A DNA stretch of 64,000 nt from contig NZ_CABJCG010000006.1 in the NCBI RefSeq assembly GCF_902364025.1, forward strand, positions 1 to 64,000, read 5' to 3'. Made by a program: the position numbers and the translations under genes. The DNA is from Enterocloster lavalensis (GTDB taxonomy: Bacteria; Bacillota; Clostridia; Lachnospirales; Lachnospiraceae). Below the pieces are notes generated by a model that saw only the letters and a program-made list of their open reading frames with translations, was not told the DNA's origin and searched no databases. This document shows positions 14,836 to 23,616 of this stretch, piece after piece; position 1 is the first letter of the stretch; each line of letters opens with the position of its first letter.

Positions 14836-16143
14836 CTACTGTAATTTCACAAGAATTACGTCATCTTTTTGCTCCAGCCTGGTTCCGAACTCCCCGCTCA
14901 GGCGGGCCAGCGCGCGGTAAATCATCTCCGCCTCCGTCTCATCTGCCGGGTAGGGAATGGCCTTGAAGGCTTTCTCTCTCGTCACGCCCAGGGAAATGGG
15001 CAGAAGCTCGATCTTCACGCAGGTGTCCCCGTCCATTTCCACGCAAGGGATCACCGACAGGTAATTTTCCCCGGACTGCTGGCCTCCGTTCCTGGCGTAG
15101 GAGCGCCGGACCGCCAGCGCCTGGGCCGGGTCCGTGTCGTAGGGCAAATGATATTTCCGCATAAAATCCGGCGGCAGAATCTGCACAAATTCGTTCTGAT
15201 AGATGAAATTCCCTAAAGAATAAAAGATGGGCCTGCCCCGGTACAGCTCGATCCCCTTGAGCTGATGGGTTCCGCCCCCCAGTATCATGCTGGCCCCGGC
15301 ATCGATGAAGGCGTGGGCGCTCTCCACAATAAAGTCGTCGATGCTCTCCATATTTTCGTCCTTCATCTCGTGGGAGTGGATCATCACCACCACATGCTCC
15401 GCCGTCAGTTTGGCATTTGCGATATCCCGCCTGGTCCGCTCCAAATCCTCCTGATCCGCAAATGTCCGCTTGCCCTCGCGTTCCTCTGGCGAGAACAGCA
15501 TGTCCCGGAACTCGAACAAACCGTCCTCCGCCTGCAGCTTGTACCCGGTTTTCAGCCGCCGCTTGTTCTTCACATTTACCCCGGACACCTCCGCAATCTC
15601 CTGCAGCCAGCCCATGTGTTCCGGCGAAATGCCGTACACCTCCCGGTGTCTCAGCGGATTGATCCCAGGCCTCGCAGGCAGATAGGGCCCCTGGACTCCG
15701 GCTCTGGCCGTATCGTCAAATGTGGACGTCACGGCGATCAACGCCACCCGGCCGGCCTTGGTTTCCGCCATCACAGGCCGCGAAGCCTGGTACAGATTCT
15801 CACCCGCTCCTGCAAAGCGGATTCCCCTGCGCCGCAAAGCTTCCAATGTCTGGAAAAATCCCCCGTAAGAGTAATCCAGCATGTGGTTATTCGCCACGCC
15901 GAACAGGTTGAAGCCGAAATCCTTCAACTCCTCCAGCACTTCCTCCGGTGCCGTCAGCCAGGTTCCCCCTGAGAAGGTCGACGGAAAACAATTTCCGTCG
16001 GTAATGGTGGTTTCCAGGTTGGTGATTCTGGCGTCCCCCCTCTCAATAAATTCCCGGATCCTCTCCCTTCCCGGATATTCCCCCGGCAGCCGGTGCATGA
16101 TCAGGGCGTCTCCGCTTGCCGTAAATTTCATGATGTTTCCCAA
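14836..16143 (-). CDS. CapA-family protein (PgsA/CapA-type metallophosphatase fold)
   Basis: 435 residues. The motifs of the CapA fold are visible: GDALIMHRLP near the start, ITNLETTIT, GVANNHMLDYSYGGFFQTLE, IHSHEMKDENM at ~259-269, and GGGTHQLKGIELYRGRPIFYSLGNFI at ~290-315. These match calcineurin-like metallophosphatase relatives linked to poly-gamma-glutamate export. No signal peptide or membrane helix is evident, so it may act in the cytoplasm on gamma-glutamyl material or a peptide. The start is a TTG at 16141-16143, supported by GAGGGGG 7 bases upstream; ATG 16131 is too far from that site. It is the first gene of a unit with the permease and M20 hydrolase and is divergent from a LysR gene. 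Confidence 0.88.
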   Translation of the reverse strand: MGNIMKFTASGDALIMHRLPGEYPGRERIREFIERGDARITNLETTITDGNCFPSTFSGGTWLTAPEEVLEELKDFGFNLFGVANNHMLDYSYGGFFQTLEALRRRGIRFAGAGENLYQASRPVMAETKAGRVALIAVTSTFDDTARAGVQGPYLPARPGINPLRHREVYGISPEHMGWLQEIAEVSGVNVKNKRRLKTGYKLQAEDGLFEFRDMLFSPEEREGKRTFADQEDLERTRRDIANAKLTAEHVVVMIHSHEMKDENMESIDDFIVESAHAFIDAGASMILGGGTHQLKGIELYRGRPIFYSLGNFIYQNEFVQILPPDFMRKYHLPYDTDPAQALAVRRSYARNGGQQSGENYLSVIPCVEMDGDTCVKIELLPISLGVTREKAFKAIPYPADETEAEMIYRALARLSGEFGTRLEQKDDVILVKLQ

Positions 16144-16237
16144 TGCATTTCCCCCTCGCTTTCTGTATTGTCATATGGAACTATCTTTATCGTAAGGGAA
16201 AACAACCGTAAAATACAGTATATAAAAATGAATGTCT

Positions 16238-16254
16238 GTTCAGAAAAACTGAAC
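16238..16254. promoter_or_regulatory. Candidate LysR operator
   Basis: Inverted repeat GTTCAG-AAAAA-CTGAAC between the divergent capA-like and LysR genes. It directly abuts the -35 box of the predicted LysR promoter. Binding by the adjacent LysR protein is inferred. Confidence 0.45.
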
Positions 16255-16255
16255 G

Positions 16256-16284
16256 TTGCGTGTTGGCGTCTGCTCCCTTATAAT
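16256..16284 (+). promoter_or_regulatory. Promoter of the LysR gene
   Basis: TTGCGT (16256-16261), 17-base spacer, TATAAT (16279-16284), 39 bases before the LysR start codon. Confidence 0.65.
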
Positions 16285-16323
16285 GGGATCATGGAGCATA
16301 AAATACTTCGGGAGGAAACCACT

Positions 16324-17244
16324 ATGTCCGATCTGAAAGCAGCGCGCTACGTCACCGTTCTGGCCGAGCAAAAAACCATCCGTGGCGCGGCGGAGGCCCT
16401 CTATATCTCCCCTTCTGCCCTCAGCATGTATATTCGGAAGCTGGAGCAGGAGCTTGGGGCCCCTCTCTTTGTCCGTGATCAGAAAAACTTTACACCTACC
16501 CAGATCGGCGAAGCCTACATACGCCGTTCCTACAAGATCCTGGCCGTGGACCAGGAATTCATGGACGAGCTGGCGCTGTGGCGCCGCCGGGAGACACGTC
16601 AAATCTCCATCGGAATCTACCGGAGACGCGGAATCAGCTTTATGGTGCCGCTAATGAAAGCGCTGGAGGAGATGGTGCCCGACGTCCAGTTTACGTTTCG
16701 TCTGGGGTCCGTGAAAGAGCTGGAACAGCTGCTCTACGGGAGGCAGATCGACTACATCCTCATCACCCACCGGCTGCAGAACCCGGATTTCACCTACCAG
16801 TTCGTCTGCGGTGACCGGCTGCTGCTGGCCTGTCCCGCCTCCTGGCAGGATCGCACCGAGGTGTCTCCCGACGGCACGCGGATTCTGCTGCCCATTGAGA
16901 AGGTTTCCGCCGACCAAATCCTCATGCCCGGCGTTCACCAGAGTATTTACCCCTTTGCCGCCCATTTTCTGGAAAGCCATGGAATCCACAATACCCGCCA
17001 GTCCCCTACCTCCAACATGGAAATCCATATGCAGAGCGTGGCCGCGGAGTTGGGCTGCTGTTTTACGCTGGCCAGCTATATCCCCACTTTTTCCCATATT
17101 CCCGGTATTCTCTTCGCCAGCCCCGCCGTCAAGGAGGAACTGGTCAGCTGGTCTTTGGCCTCCCTGGCCTCGCCCCTTGAAACGAGCCGCCTCTCCATCC
17201 TCAAAACCGCCATCCACAGCCAGATCGCGCAGATGATTCCATAG
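16324..17244 (+). CDS. LysR-type transcriptional regulator (capA-yfcC-M20 unit)
   Basis: 306 residues from ATG 16324, with GGAGG 7-8 bases upstream; the open frame extends 77 codons further without support. The N-terminal winged helix-turn-helix (~1-60) reads KTIRGAAEALYISPSALSMYIRKLEQELGAPLFVR, the standard LysR pattern. The ligand-binding part (~90-300) has two periplasmic-binding-like lobes. It is transcribed away from the CapA-like gene with ~180 bases between them. LysR proteins commonly control the divergent operon in response to a pathway metabolite, so this one probably controls the permease/hydrolase unit. Confidence 0.93.
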   Translation: MSDLKAARYVTVLAEQKTIRGAAEALYISPSALSMYIRKLEQELGAPLFVRDQKNFTPTQIGEAYIRRSYKILAVDQEFMDELALWRRRETRQISIGIYRRRGISFMVPLMKALEEMVPDVQFTFRLGSVKELEQLLYGRQIDYILITHRLQNPDFTYQFVCGDRLLLACPASWQDRTEVSPDGTRILLPIEKVSADQILMPGVHQSIYPFAAHFLESHGIHNTRQSPTSNMEIHMQSVAAELGCCFTLASYIPTFSHIPGILFASPAVKEELVSWSLASLASPLETSRLSILKTAIHSQIAQMIP

Positions 17245-17278
17245 GTGCAACGTCAGCCGCCTGCTGCATTCAAACAGA

Positions 17279-17356
17279 AAATCCCCCGGCAATGAATCTA
17301 TGTCAGCCCACCTGATCTCCATACATTCATTGCCGGGGGATTTCCGCCCTTTTTTT
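17279..17356. terminator. Strong terminator between convergent genes
   Basis: A 19-bp perfect inverted repeat, arms 17279-17297 and 17325-17343 (core CCCCCGGCAATGAAT), followed by TTTTTT at 17350. It serves the LysR gene and probably also the converging ROK kinase gene. Confidence 0.9.
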
Positions 17357-17384
17357 GTTTTTCCAATAAATTACATTTCCATTC

Positions 17385-18320
17385 TTACTTCTTCATCCCT
17401 CTCACCGCCAACGCCGCCGCCCCAATCAGCCCTCCGTCATACCCCAGAGCCGTGGGCCTCACCGGCGGCACCTCGCCGGCTGCAATATGAAGCTCCCGCG
17501 CCAATACCCCGCACAGTGCGTCCTGGTAATGTTCAAATGCCAGCGATAGTCCGCCTCCAATGATCACCACCTCCGGGTCCAGAACCGCGCAGCAGGCCGC
17601 GATAGCCTGCCCCAGGTAAATCCCCTCCCGCCGGAACGCCTCCCGCGCCACCGGATCGCCCTCTTTTGCAAGGCGGGCGATGCTCACGCCGTCCGGGGCA
17701 TTTCTCACCTCCCAGCTCTCTCCCTTCTCCTTCAACGCCAAATACCCTTCCGCCAGCCCTCTCCCGGACGCGCAGTCCTCCACCGCCATCCTGACCGGCC
17801 CGGCCGGCCCGTTTCCAACGTCCACATGGATCAGCCCCACTTCCCCGGCATTTCCCTTAAACCCCCGGTAAAGTTCCCCGTTCAAAAACAGCGCTCCCCC
17901 GATGCTGTTGCTCACCGTGAGATACAGAAAATCTCCGATCTCCCGGCAGTGTCCGAACATCCGCTCCGCCAGCGCGCAGGCGTTGCAGTCATTTTCGATG
18001 TACACCGGAAGCCCAAAACGCCGGCCGATGATTCCGCCGATGGGCAGATTGTAGATTCCCATAAAGGAAGCGGAGATCCACATCCCCGTCTCCGGGTCCG
18101 CCAGTCCCGGTATGGTCATGCCCACGGCGCTGATCTTCACCCCCGGATGCTCCTCGATCACCCACTCCATGGCGGAAATGATATCCGCCGTCACCTGCTC
18201 CGCCGACATCCGGCTCCAGCAGTATTTTTCCTTGCAGATCACTGTGCCGTCCGCGGCCACAAGCCCGGCCACATACTTGGAACCGCCGATATCCACCGCC
18301 AAAATCACTTCCCGTTCCAT
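17385..18320 (-). CDS. ROK-family sugar kinase
   Basis: 311 residues. The ATP-binding DxGxT-type motif is VDIGGSKYVAG (~9-19). The sugar-binding region shows ENDCNACALAE (~110-120), then NSIGGALFLNGELYRGFKGNAGEVG (~137-161) where family members have the ExGH-type segment. EVVIIGGGLS lies at ~255. The zinc-binding CxCGxxGC motif of many ROK proteins is missing: the region reads VEDCASGRGLAEGY. It would phosphorylate a hexose or amino sugar. The SIS-domain gene lies 22 bases upstream and a ROK repressor further upstream on the same strand, so the substrate may be an amino sugar; that is inference. Confidence 0.88.
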   Translation of the reverse strand: MEREVILAVDIGGSKYVAGLVAADGTVICKEKYCWSRMSAEQVTADIISAMEWVIEEHPGVKISAVGMTIPGLADPETGMWISASFMGIYNLPIGGIIGRRFGLPVYIENDCNACALAERMFGHCREIGDFLYLTVSNSIGGALFLNGELYRGFKGNAGEVGLIHVDVGNGPAGPVRMAVEDCASGRGLAEGYLALKEKGESWEVRNAPDGVSIARLAKEGDPVAREAFRREGIYLGQAIAACCAVLDPEVVIIGGGLSLAFEHYQDALCGVLARELHIAAGEVPPVRPTALGYDGGLIGAAALAVRGMKK

Positions 18321-18342
18321 AGCGCTCCTTCCCCCGCCCGGC

Positions 18343-19458
18343 TCAGTCGGAAAAGCTGGGTTCCATGGCCAGCTTGGCCCACGTGTTCATGCCCTCGGTG
18401 GGGTCGAATCCTAAGTGGCGGCCGATCTCGCAGGCCAGAACCTGCATGGGCGTCAGGTATTCCACCGCGGTCAAAAACTCCCGGTTTACCGCGGGGAAGG
18501 TCAGGGCCATGGGATTTTCTGCGCCGTCCGCATCGCCGCAGATCAGCACGCAGTTGTCCGTCATTTTCCGAACCACCTCATACAGCTTCTTCATGCGCTC
18601 CTTCTCCGGCCCGTCCTCCGCGCAGAGGAAGAAAATGCAGTCGCCGGGATTCACCGTCCGAATGGGCCCGTGCATAAACTCCTCCAGCTCGTAGGCCATG
18701 GTCAGCCGCTTGTGGGTCTCGATAAATTTCAATGCCGTCTCCAGCGCAGTCCCGTAATTGGCCCCGTAACCGATCACCCGGTAAAAAGGCGCGTTCATCA
18801 CCATCCGCTTGTGCCCCTCAAACCACTCCAGGGTCCGCTCCACAGCCGCCCCACAGCTCTGAATCAATCCCTCAAACCCTTCCATGTACGCCCGGTACGT
18901 CTCCACGTCGATGGTATGAAACGCCTTGGCCGTCTCCACCAGACAGAGTAAAAGCAGGAAAATGCCGGTGGAATGCCCTTTCGTGGACGGAAGCGCCAGC
19001 TCATTACCTGACGGCTTTACGATCACCACGTCGCACTCCCTTGCCAGCACGCCCTCCGGGTTCAAAGTGGTGCACACCACCGGAATCCCCTGGGCCTTTG
19101 CCGCCCGGGCCGTGATCACCGCGCCCTTGGAGCGGCCGGACTCAGCCGGGCAGATAACCACCATCTCCTCCGGCTTGTATTTCCCGCCCACGTTTAACCC
19201 CTCGTGGTTGTTGAACAGCATGGGGTAGGAATACGTGGCTTCTATATTTAACAGCTTCTCCGCAGCGTACTTTAAAACCAGCCCCGCGTGGGACGGCGAC
19301 CCGGAACCGCTGAAATAAATCCGCCGGAACCGGTGGGACACGAACAGCTTCACAAAATCCCCGGTCAGCTCCTCCCGCCGTTTTAGGCACTCCTCAAAAT
19401 AACCCGGCTCCGACCGGATCTCCTCCAGCATCACATTCCGTTTTTCCGCATTCATCAT
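18343..19458 (-). CDS. SIS-domain sugar-phosphate isomerase/deaminase-like protein
   Basis: 371 residues with two SIS domains. The first has RIYFSGSGSPSHAGLVLKYAAEKL (~44-67) and SGRSKGAVITARAAKAQGIP (~107-126). The second has YRVIGYGANYGTALETALKFIE (~226-247) and YELEEFMHGP, where family members place the catalytic-type Glu/His. It is related to the isomerase half of GlmS and to AgaS/FrlB-type enzymes that act on amino-sugar or fructosamine phosphates. AAGGAGG lies 7 bases before the ATG. It lies between the ROK repressor and the ROK kinase in the same orientation. The exact substrate is not visible. Confidence 0.88.
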   Translation of the reverse strand: MMNAEKRNVMLEEIRSEPGYFEECLKRREELTGDFVKLFVSHRFRRIYFSGSGSPSHAGLVLKYAAEKLLNIEATYSYPMLFNNHEGLNVGGKYKPEEMVVICPAESGRSKGAVITARAAKAQGIPVVCTTLNPEGVLARECDVVIVKPSGNELALPSTKGHSTGIFLLLLCLVETAKAFHTIDVETYRAYMEGFEGLIQSCGAAVERTLEWFEGHKRMVMNAPFYRVIGYGANYGTALETALKFIETHKRLTMAYELEEFMHGPIRTVNPGDCIFFLCAEDGPEKERMKKLYEVVRKMTDNCVLICGDADGAENPMALTFPAVNREFLTAVEYLTPMQVLACEIGRHLGFDPTEGMNTWAKLAMEPSFSD

Positions 19459-19566
19459 CAGTAACCCTCCTTCATTTTCCTTTTATTGTGATATCTCAGG
19501 CAGCGGGGTGAGGGCCAGGCCAGGCTGTGCCGTGCCACGCCCTCCCCCCGCTGCCGCCAATTCGTC

Positions 19567-20727
19567 TCACGGCTGCATACGCAAATCCTGCTGCTCCACC
19601 TCCGTCACCGCGTGGAACACCGCCCCCAGGGCCCCGGCCCGGCCCCCCAGGCTGGCCAGGCAGACGTCGGCGCGGATGGGGGTGAGGCGCTCCACCTCCT
19701 CCCGGAGCCGGTAAATCACCGGGCTCATCTGCTCCGACACGTCTCCCCCGATCACCGCCTTGGTGGACCCCAAAAGGCTCACGCAGTTGGCGATGGCCAC
19801 GGACAGGTCCCGGATAAAGGGCTCCACCACCCGGGAGGCCTCCTGATCCCCCTGCCCGTAAGCGGCGAACAGCTCCTGTGTGGGCCGTCCATGTCCGGCC
19901 AGGGCGGTTCCGGAGCATTTCCGTTCCAAAACACCCTGCTGCCCCGGCTGGTTGACATTTCCCAGCTCCACATCCCGGCTCTCCAGAAAATACCCGATCT
20001 CCCCCGCGCTGCCTCCGGCCCCGTGTATCAGCTGTCCCCCGCAGATCACCGCCCCGCCGATCCCGGTTCCGATGCGGACAAAAAGCAGGTCGTCCACCTG
20101 ATCACCGGAGCCCAGCCAGCGCTCCCCAAGAGCCGCCAGATTCACGCCGTTCTCCACGAAAACCGGAAACGGGAAATGCTCCTCCATCAGACGCTTTAAG
20201 GGAAAATTGCTCCACCCCAGAAATTTCGCCCGCACCACGCTTCCATCGGCGGTCACGATTCCCGGCACTCCGATCCCCATGCCGAAAACTGTCTCCATCT
20301 TCAGCCCGCAGTCCCGCACCGCCTCCTCCACAATCCCGATGAGCTCGCCGATCCGGCTGGATGGCGGGCGCTTTGTCTCATATAGTACCTCCCCCGCCAG
20401 ATCCGTGATGATCAGCCGCAGGTTGGCGCTGGCGATATCGATGCCGATGCAGTACGCTGACCTGGGATTAAACCCCAGCATCACGGACGGCCGCCCCGCC
20501 CCGCCGGAGGCACAGCAGTCCCCGTACTCCACCAAAAGCTTCTTGCGGACCAGCTCGTCCACAATGGAGCTGACCGTGGTCTTGCTCAGATTTAATGCCC
20601 GGGCCAGCTGCGCCCGGCTCACCGGCTGTCTCTCCTTCACCATATTCAGGATCAGCGACCGGTTGATCCTGCGGATCAGTTCCAGATGCCTGGGATTTCC
20701 GCCTTTTGCCATCGCATTCACTTCCAT
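19567..20727 (-). CDS. ROK-family repressor (NagC/XylR type)
   Basis: 386 residues: an N-terminal winged helix (~20-75; VSRAQLARALNLSKTTVSSIVDELVRKKLL) fused to a ROK sugar-binding domain (IGIDIASANLRLIITDLAGEV, VFVENGVNLAALGE, GTGIGGAVICGGQLIHGAGGSAGEIG). The Cys-rich zinc site is only partial (LERKCSGTALAG). It would repress the SIS/ROK kinase genes until an intracellular sugar binds. The start is taken at the first ATG (20727); ATG 20712 is an alternative with GGAAG upstream. A matching inverted repeat lies just upstream, which suggests autoregulation. Confidence 0.9.
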   Translation of the reverse strand: MEVNAMAKGGNPRHLELIRRINRSLILNMVKERQPVSRAQLARALNLSKTTVSSIVDELVRKKLLVEYGDCCASGGAGRPSVMLGFNPRSAYCIGIDIASANLRLIITDLAGEVLYETKRPPSSRIGELIGIVEEAVRDCGLKMETVFGMGIGVPGIVTADGSVVRAKFLGWSNFPLKRLMEEHFPFPVFVENGVNLAALGERWLGSGDQVDDLLFVRIGTGIGGAVICGGQLIHGAGGSAGEIGYFLESRDVELGNVNQPGQQGVLERKCSGTALAGHGRPTQELFAAYGQGDQEASRVVEPFIRDLSVAIANCVSLLGSTKAVIGGDVSEQMSPVIYRLREEVERLTPIRADVCLASLGGRAGALGAVFHAVTEVEQQDLRMQP

Positions 20728-20733
20728 TTCTTT

Positions 20734-20756
20734 ATTAGTTTTATAACTGGACTAAT
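20734..20756. promoter_or_regulatory. Candidate ROK-repressor operator
   Basis: ATTAGT (20734-20739) and ACTAAT (20751-20756) form an inverted repeat around an 11-base AT-rich centre. It lies 7 bases before the repressor start and resembles the TTAGTT...AACTAA operators of NagC/XylR proteins. The remaining 300 bases to 21081 are AT-rich and show no gene. Confidence 0.55.
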
Positions 20757-21080
20757 TATGTTTTTTTAATCCTGCCGCAGACCGAATGCCGGACAGGAAA
20801 TGAATTTCATCTGCTTTTATCATATTTCAAATTCTTATAAATATCAAGAATATTTTGACCTATGCTTCCACAAATTTTCACCACTCGTTTTGTACAAAAT
20901 GTACGGTATCAATAAATTTTAATACTGGACTATTTCACTTTCCACTTGATCTTTTGCCCATTTGCCATTATAAAGACATTATAAAAGCAGTAGAAAGAAA
21001 CGCCCCACCGCCTGACGCGCCGCGGACTGCGGACGTTACGGACCGGCGGGCATACAATATATGAGGGGACAGGCAGACCT

Positions 21081-21989
21081 ATGGATAAAGGAATCGAGTA
21101 CATTTTAGAGGTGGCCCGCTGCGGCGGAATCACCAAAGCAGCGGACAATCTGTTCATCACGCCCTCGGCCCTGAGCAAATTTGTCCAGGCCCGGGAAGAA
21201 CAGCTGCAGGTGAAGCTGTTCCACCGCATCGGCAAACGCTTCGTGCTGACCCAGGCCGGGGAATATTACGTCCAGAAAAGCCGGGAAATCGAGCAGATTC
21301 AGCGGGAGCTGGAAACGCAGATGAGCCGCTTCTCCAGCATGAGCCGCGGCGTCATCCGGCTGGGCGTTCAGGCCAGCTTTACGGAGGTCATGTTCCGCTT
21401 CATACTGCCGGAGCTAAAGACGGCGTTTCCGGGCATCAATATCCTTATGCACGAACATCCCATCGGGGAACTGATCCAGATGGTGAAGGACCGCCAGCTG
21501 GACGTGCTGCTGGCGGTGATCGACAAGCGGGAGCGCGGTTTCTGCTACCAAACCATTTTCCAGTGCGATCTGGTGATGGCGGCCGTGAAAAACCATCCGG
21601 TGGTCCAGAAGGCGGTGGACAAGCCCGGCTTTCCCTACCCCTGGATCGACATGTCCTACTGCTGCAATGAGCCGAATGTGATGCTCATGCCCGGTTCCCC
21701 CTACCGCACCTACGCCGACAATCTCTACGCCTATTACCAGTTAAAGCCCAATATCGCCTACCAGCTGGGCTCCTCCCGCAGCGGCCTGGCCTGCGTGGCC
21801 TACACCCGCGCCCTGATGATCACGCTGGACCACATGATCTTCAACAACCTCTTCGACACGGAGATCGTCCCCCTGTCCGTGGGCGAAAAACCCTTGTCCA
21901 AGGAGCTGGTCATCGCCCACCTGGAGGACACCATGCTGGCGGAGGAAATTCAGGTGTTCCACGAAATATGCAGAAAGCATATCCGCTGA
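21081..21989 (+). CDS. LysR-type transcriptional regulator (sugar-acid cluster)
   Basis: 302 residues. The winged helix is at ~1-60: GGITKAADNLFITPSALSKFVQAREEQLQVKLFHR. The effector-binding domain follows from ~90, with IRLGVQASFTEVMFRF and the hinge region at ~160. GAGGGGAC lies upstream of the ATG. It stands before a permease and an enolase-superfamily dehydratase on the same strand, and a 17-bp palindrome lies in between. The likely role is control of that uptake and dehydration pathway. Confidence 0.92.
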   Translation: MDKGIEYILEVARCGGITKAADNLFITPSALSKFVQAREEQLQVKLFHRIGKRFVLTQAGEYYVQKSREIEQIQRELETQMSRFSSMSRGVIRLGVQASFTEVMFRFILPELKTAFPGINILMHEHPIGELIQMVKDRQLDVLLAVIDKRERGFCYQTIFQCDLVMAAVKNHPVVQKAVDKPGFPYPWIDMSYCCNEPNVMLMPGSPYRTYADNLYAYYQLKPNIAYQLGSSRSGLACVAYTRALMITLDHMIFNNLFDTEIVPLSVGEKPLSKELVIAHLEDTMLAEEIQVFHEICRKHIR

Positions 21990-22105
21990 TTTCCCGGACC
22001 CGGTGTGGGCTGCGCGGCAGGCAAAACGGCAACCCGCCATTCCCGCGGAATCAAATTCCCTGCGCAGCTCCCCGGATCACCCATCCCTGCCTCCCCTCAG
22101 ATAAT

Positions 22106-22122
22106 ATCAACTTTAAGTTGAT
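22106..22122. promoter_or_regulatory. Candidate operator upstream of the DASS permease
   Basis: ATCAACTT-T-AAGTTGAT, a 17-base perfect palindrome with a single central base, 124 bases before the permease start. It fits the dyad type bound by LysR proteins such as the adjacent one. Confidence 0.5.
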
Positions 22123-22245
22123 AAACGTTGAAAATATTGAGCTGTACATCCATTCATGATTGTTTTATGATAAGTATATCAAATGACTGCGCAGTCATCC
22201 CCCAGGAGTCCAATCCTGCAAAAACTATCATGTACGGAGGAAATC

Positions 22246-23520
22246 ATGACACCATTACAAATCACGCTCATCATACTGCTGTGCACCATCATCGCGTTTT
22301 TATCGGGTAAAATCCCATTTTCCATCATCTCGGCTGGAATCATACTGGCCCTCATTCTCACCGGCGTGATGAAGCCGGCCGAGGCATTAAGCGGCTTCAT
22401 CAACACCAACGTGGTCATGTTCGTCGCCATGTTCGTCATCGGCGCTGCCTTAACCAAAACCAGCCTGCTGGACAAGGCCCAGAAGCTGGTCATCCGCTAC
22501 AAAAACAACCCCAAAATGCTGATTCTCATCTCCTCCCTGGTTGCGGGTTTCCTGGCCTGCCTGACCAGCGCCACCGCCACCGCGGCCATCATGATTCCGC
22601 TGCTGGTCGGCATCGCCAACGAAATCGGCACCAGCCGCAGTAAAATGCTCTTTCCCGCCATGGCGGTCGCCAACATCGCAACGGCTATGACCTTTTTGGG
22701 ACAGGGCGCCAGCAACATGACCTGGAGCGACGTGATGATCAAGGCCGGAGCCTCCACTCCCTTCACCATCTGGGACTTCACCATTGCCAGAATCCCGATC
22801 CTGATCATTTCCCTGGCCTACATGGTGTTCATCGGCTACCGGCTCATGCCCGACATCGACAACTCCACCTTCACAGACAACATCCAGAAGAAGGACACCG
22901 CCAGCAAGCTGTCCGCTTCCAAAGAGAAGTTGGCAATCGTCCTCATCCTGGGCACCATCGCCTGCATGCTGCTGGAATCCGTGATCGGCATCAAAATGTA
23001 CCTGACCGCCTCCATCGGCGCCTGCCTTCTGGTCCTCTGCGGCGTGCTCTCCGAGCGCGAGGCCTTAAGCTCGATCCACCAGCCCACCGTGTTCCTCTTC
23101 GCCGGGGTGCTGGCCCTCTCCGACGCCATCAAAGTGACCGGGGCAGGCGACGTGGTGGCGGATTGGATGATCTCTCTGCTGGGAAATACCACCAACCCCT
23201 ACATCATCATGGCGGTATTTTTCATCGTCCCCTTCCTGCTGACCCAGGTCATGTCCAATCTGGCCACCGTGACTATTTTCATCCCCCTGGTTGCGGCCGC
23301 CTGCGTGAAAATCGGCGTGGACCCCAGAGCGGCCGTGATGGGCGTGCTGATCGCAAGCTGCACCTCCATCCTGACCCCCATGGCCGCCCCCTGCCAGATC
23401 ATGATTATGGGCCCCGGCGGCTACAAGCTGAAGGACTACTTAAAATGCGGAACCCCGCTGGCTGTTATCATTACCATCGTCTGCATTTTCACGCTGCCTA
23501 TGATGTTCCCGTTCTACTAA
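22246..23520 (+). CDS. SLC13/DASS-type (ArsB/NhaD superfamily) anion permease
   Basis: 424 residues from ATG 22246 with CGGAGG 6-7 bases upstream. About 11-12 hydrophobic helices start at ~4. Residues ~90-107 read SSLVAGFLACLTSATATA, where this superfamily has its first substrate/sodium loop, and the second such region is VMSNLATVTIFIPLVAA (~340) with LIASCTSILTPMAAPCQIMI (~368). It would import a small organic anion with sodium or protons. The next gene is an enolase-superfamily sugar-acid dehydratase 96 bases downstream, so a sugar acid is the likely cargo; this is inference. Confidence 0.85.
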   Translation: MTPLQITLIILLCTIIAFLSGKIPFSIISAGIILALILTGVMKPAEALSGFINTNVVMFVAMFVIGAALTKTSLLDKAQKLVIRYKNNPKMLILISSLVAGFLACLTSATATAAIMIPLLVGIANEIGTSRSKMLFPAMAVANIATAMTFLGQGASNMTWSDVMIKAGASTPFTIWDFTIARIPILIISLAYMVFIGYRLMPDIDNSTFTDNIQKKDTASKLSASKEKLAIVLILGTIACMLLESVIGIKMYLTASIGACLLVLCGVLSEREALSSIHQPTVFLFAGVLALSDAIKVTGAGDVVADWMISLLGNTTNPYIIMAVFFIVPFLLTQVMSNLATVTIFIPLVAAACVKIGVDPRAAVMGVLIASCTSILTPMAAPCQIMIMGPGGYKLKDYLKCGTPLAVIITIVCIFTLPMMFPFY

Positions 23521-23616
23521 GTAATCGCCCGATGGCTGCGCCAGCAGCCCATTACATACAGCAATCGCCCGATGGCCCATTGCAATCAATCAAACTGATA
23601 TAGAGGTGACCACACT

